NCBI GenBank assembly: GCA_944385595.1
Contig: CALWXY010000032.1
Location: 1 to 6,550, forward strand
Origin: an uncultured Oscillospiraceae bacterium
GTDB lineage: Bacteria; Bacillota; Clostridia; Oscillospirales; Oscillospiraceae
Length of the DNA stretch: 6,550 nt
Direction: 5' to 3'
The notes under the pieces are model-generated. The model saw only the letters and a program-made list of their open reading frames with translations, ran no database searches and was not told where the DNA came from. Both the position numbers and the translations under genes were made by a program. Below, piece after piece: positions 5,143-6,550 of this stretch (positions are counted from its first letter, which is position 1; every line of letters begins with the position of its first letter).

Positions 5143-6550
5143 ATGGCAAGAAAGCTCAAATCCATGGACGGCAACAACGCCGCGGCGCATGTTTCCTATG
5201 CGTTCACGGAGGTTGCGGGTATCTACCCGATCACCCCGTCTAGCCCCATGGCCGACTATGTCGACCAGTGGTCTGCCAACGGCCTGAAGAATATCTTCGG
5301 CACCACCGTCAAGGTCGTTGAGATGCAGTCCGAGGCCGGCGCCGCCGGCACCGTGCACGGCTCCCTCGCAGCCGGCGCCCTCACCACCACCTACACCGCG
5401 TCCCAGGGCCTGCTCCTCATGATTCCCAACATGTATAAGATCGCCGGCGAGCTGCTCCCCTGCGTCTTCCATGTCTCCGCCCGTACCGTCGCGAGCCACG
5501 CCCTCAACATCTTCGGCGACCACTCCGACGTCTACGCCTGCCGCCAGACCGGCTTCGCCATGCTGGCCGAGAGCAACGTCCAGGAGGTCATGGACCTCGG
5601 CGCCGTCGCGCACCTCGCCGCCATCAAGGGCCGCGTGCCGTTCATCAACTTCTTCGACGGCTTCCGTACCTCCCACGAGATTCAGAAGATCGAAGTCTGG
5701 GACTACGACGACCTCAAGGATATGTGCGACATGGACGCCGTCGAGGCCTTCCGCAAGCACTCCCTCAACCCCGAGCGCCCCGCCATGCGCGGCAGCCATG
5801 AGAACGGTGATATCTTCTTCCAGCACCGTGAGGCCTGCAACAAGTACTACGAGGCTGTGCCCGGCATAGTCGAGGAGTACATGGCCAAGGTCAACGCCAA
5901 GCTCGGCACCAACTACCAGCTCTTCAACTACTACGGCGCCGAGGATGCCGACCGCGTCATCATCGCGATGGGCTCCTTCTGCGACGTCTCCGAGGAAGTC
6001 ATCGACTACCTCAACGCCCACGGCGAGAAGGTCGGCCTCATCAAGGTCCGCCTGTACCGTCCGTTCGCGGCCGATAAGCTCATCGCCGCCATCCCCGCCT
6101 CCTGCAAGAAGATTGCCGTCCTCGACCGCACCAAGGAGCCCGGCTCCCTCGGCGAGCCCCTCTACCTCGACGTCGTCACCGCCCTCTCCAACGCCGGCAT
6201 GAACGACATCAAGGTCATCGGCGGCCGCTACGGCCTCGGCTCCAAGGACACTCCTCCCTCCAGCGTCTTTGCCGTCTACAAAGAGCTTCAGAAGGACGAG
6301 CCCGCCCGCCAGTTCACCATCGGTATCGTCGACGATGTCACCGGCCTCAGCCTCCCCGAGGAGCCGGCGCCCAACACCGCCGCCGAGGGTACCATCGAGT
6401 GCAAGTTCTGGGGTCTCGGCGGTGACGGCACCGTCGGCGCCAACAAGAACTCCATCAAGATCATCGGCGACCACACCGACAAGTACGTCCAGGCCTACTT
6501 CCAGTACGACTCCAAGAAGACCGGCGGCGTCACCATCAGCCACCTGCGCT
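5143..6550 (+). CDS. nifJ: Pyruvate:ferredoxin (flavodoxin) oxidoreductase, N-terminal part; 3' end outside window
   Basis: 469 codons of an enzyme that is usually about 1,170-1,200 residues; the frame is open at the right edge. It oxidises pyruvate with CoA to acetyl-CoA and CO2, reducing ferredoxin in the anaerobic cytosol. Domain I carries YPITPSSP with Thr31, VEMQSEAGAAG with Glu64 and SARTVASHALNIFGDH with Arg114. These match, with the same numbering, the pyruvate- and TPP-contacting residues I recall from the Desulfovibrio africanus enzyme. Domain II follows (about 272-400, including VRLYRPF at 302-308). From about residue 416 (GTIECKFWGLGGDGTVGANK) a gamma-subunit-like domain is fused on, which indicates the single-chain NifJ type. 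The missing part should contain the ferredoxin-like clusters and the TPP domain. The ATG at 5143 is 12 nt after TAGGAG. The in-frame ATG at 5131 directly abuts that site and is unlikely. Codon choice is strongly C-ending, typical of a highly expressed gene. Confidence 0.95.
   Translation, partial: MARKLKSMDGNNAAAHVSYAFTEVAGIYPITPSSPMADYVDQWSANGLKNIFGTTVKVVEMQSEAGAAGTVHGSLAAGALTTTYTASQGLLLMIPNMYKIAGELLPCVFHVSARTVASHALNIFGDHSDVYACRQTGFAMLAESNVQEVMDLGAVAHLAAIKGRVPFINFFDGFRTSHEIQKIEVWDYDDLKDMCDMDAVEAFRKHSLNPERPAMRGSHENGDIFFQHREACNKYYEAVPGIVEEYMAKVNAKLGTNYQLFNYYGAEDADRVIIAMGSFCDVSEEVIDYLNAHGEKVGLIKVRLYRPFAADKLIAAIPASCKKIAVLDRTKEPGSLGEPLYLDVVTALSNAGMNDIKVIGGRYGLGSKDTPPSSVFAVYKELQKDEPARQFTIGIVDDVTGLSLPEEPAPNTAAEGTIECKFWGLGGDGTVGANKNSIKIIGDHTDKYVQAYFQYDSKKTGGVTISHLR

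Noticed and set aside
5122..6543. A 473-codon open frame on the minus strand, antisense to nifJ
   Set aside because: Its product is a monotonous Gly/Asp/Val/Glu/Leu-rich string with no domain, as expected from the antisense of a C-ending, GC-rich gene. The sense frame is unmistakable nifJ.
1..6550. CRISPR array, insertion sequence, tRNA or toxin-antitoxin pair
   Set aside because: No regularly spaced direct repeats, transposase motifs, tRNA cloverleaf with TTCRANY loop, or paired small genes were seen on either strand.

Overview
The window looks like chromosomal DNA from a GC-rich, anaerobic, low-complexity-envelope Firmicute. An Oscillospiraceae/Ruminococcaceae-type gut Clostridia is the best guess. 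The reasons are a lipoteichoic-acid-synthase-type membrane enzyme, the Gram-positive yloU-yloV (fakA) gene pair, a single-chain pyruvate:ferredoxin oxidoreductase, strong GGAGG-type ribosome sites and GC-rich palindromic intergenic repeats. This is an inference from gene content, not a taxonomic match.

Layout, left to right. (1) Positions 1-1439, minus strand: a 3'-truncated LTA synthase family protein with five membrane segments and an extracellular sulfatase-fold catalytic domain. (2) Positions 1440-1801: a divergent intergenic region with a TATAAT box on each strand and a roughly 195-nt GC-rich, structured leader in front of the next gene. (3) Positions 1802-2542, plus strand: fabG, a complete short-chain dehydrogenase with an intact catalytic set. 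(4) Positions 2543-2788: a convergent intergenic region holding five consecutive stem-loops, including two clear intrinsic terminators. (5) Positions 2789-4873, minus strand: a two-gene operon, an Asp23/Gls24 family gene followed by fakA (DAK2/DegV-type fatty acid kinase subunit), with a good sigma-A-type promoter upstream. (6) Positions 4874-5142: a divergent AT-rich control region. (7) Positions 5143-6550, plus strand: the first about 469 codons of nifJ (pyruvate:ferredoxin oxidoreductase), with an extended -10 promoter and a Rex-like palindrome in its leader.

Three of the five genes touch membrane lipid metabolism: LtaS-like uses phosphatidylglycerol, FabG elongates fatty acids, and FakA phosphorylates exogenous or recycled fatty acids. 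The nifJ gene supplies acetyl-CoA and reduced ferredoxin, and its likely Rex operator would tie it to the NADH/NAD+ ratio. I see no mobile element, CRISPR array, tRNA or rRNA. I also see no convincing new multi-gene system. The points most worth a second look are regulatory: the Rex-like site, the attenuator-like fabG leader and the stem-loop cluster at 2543-2788.
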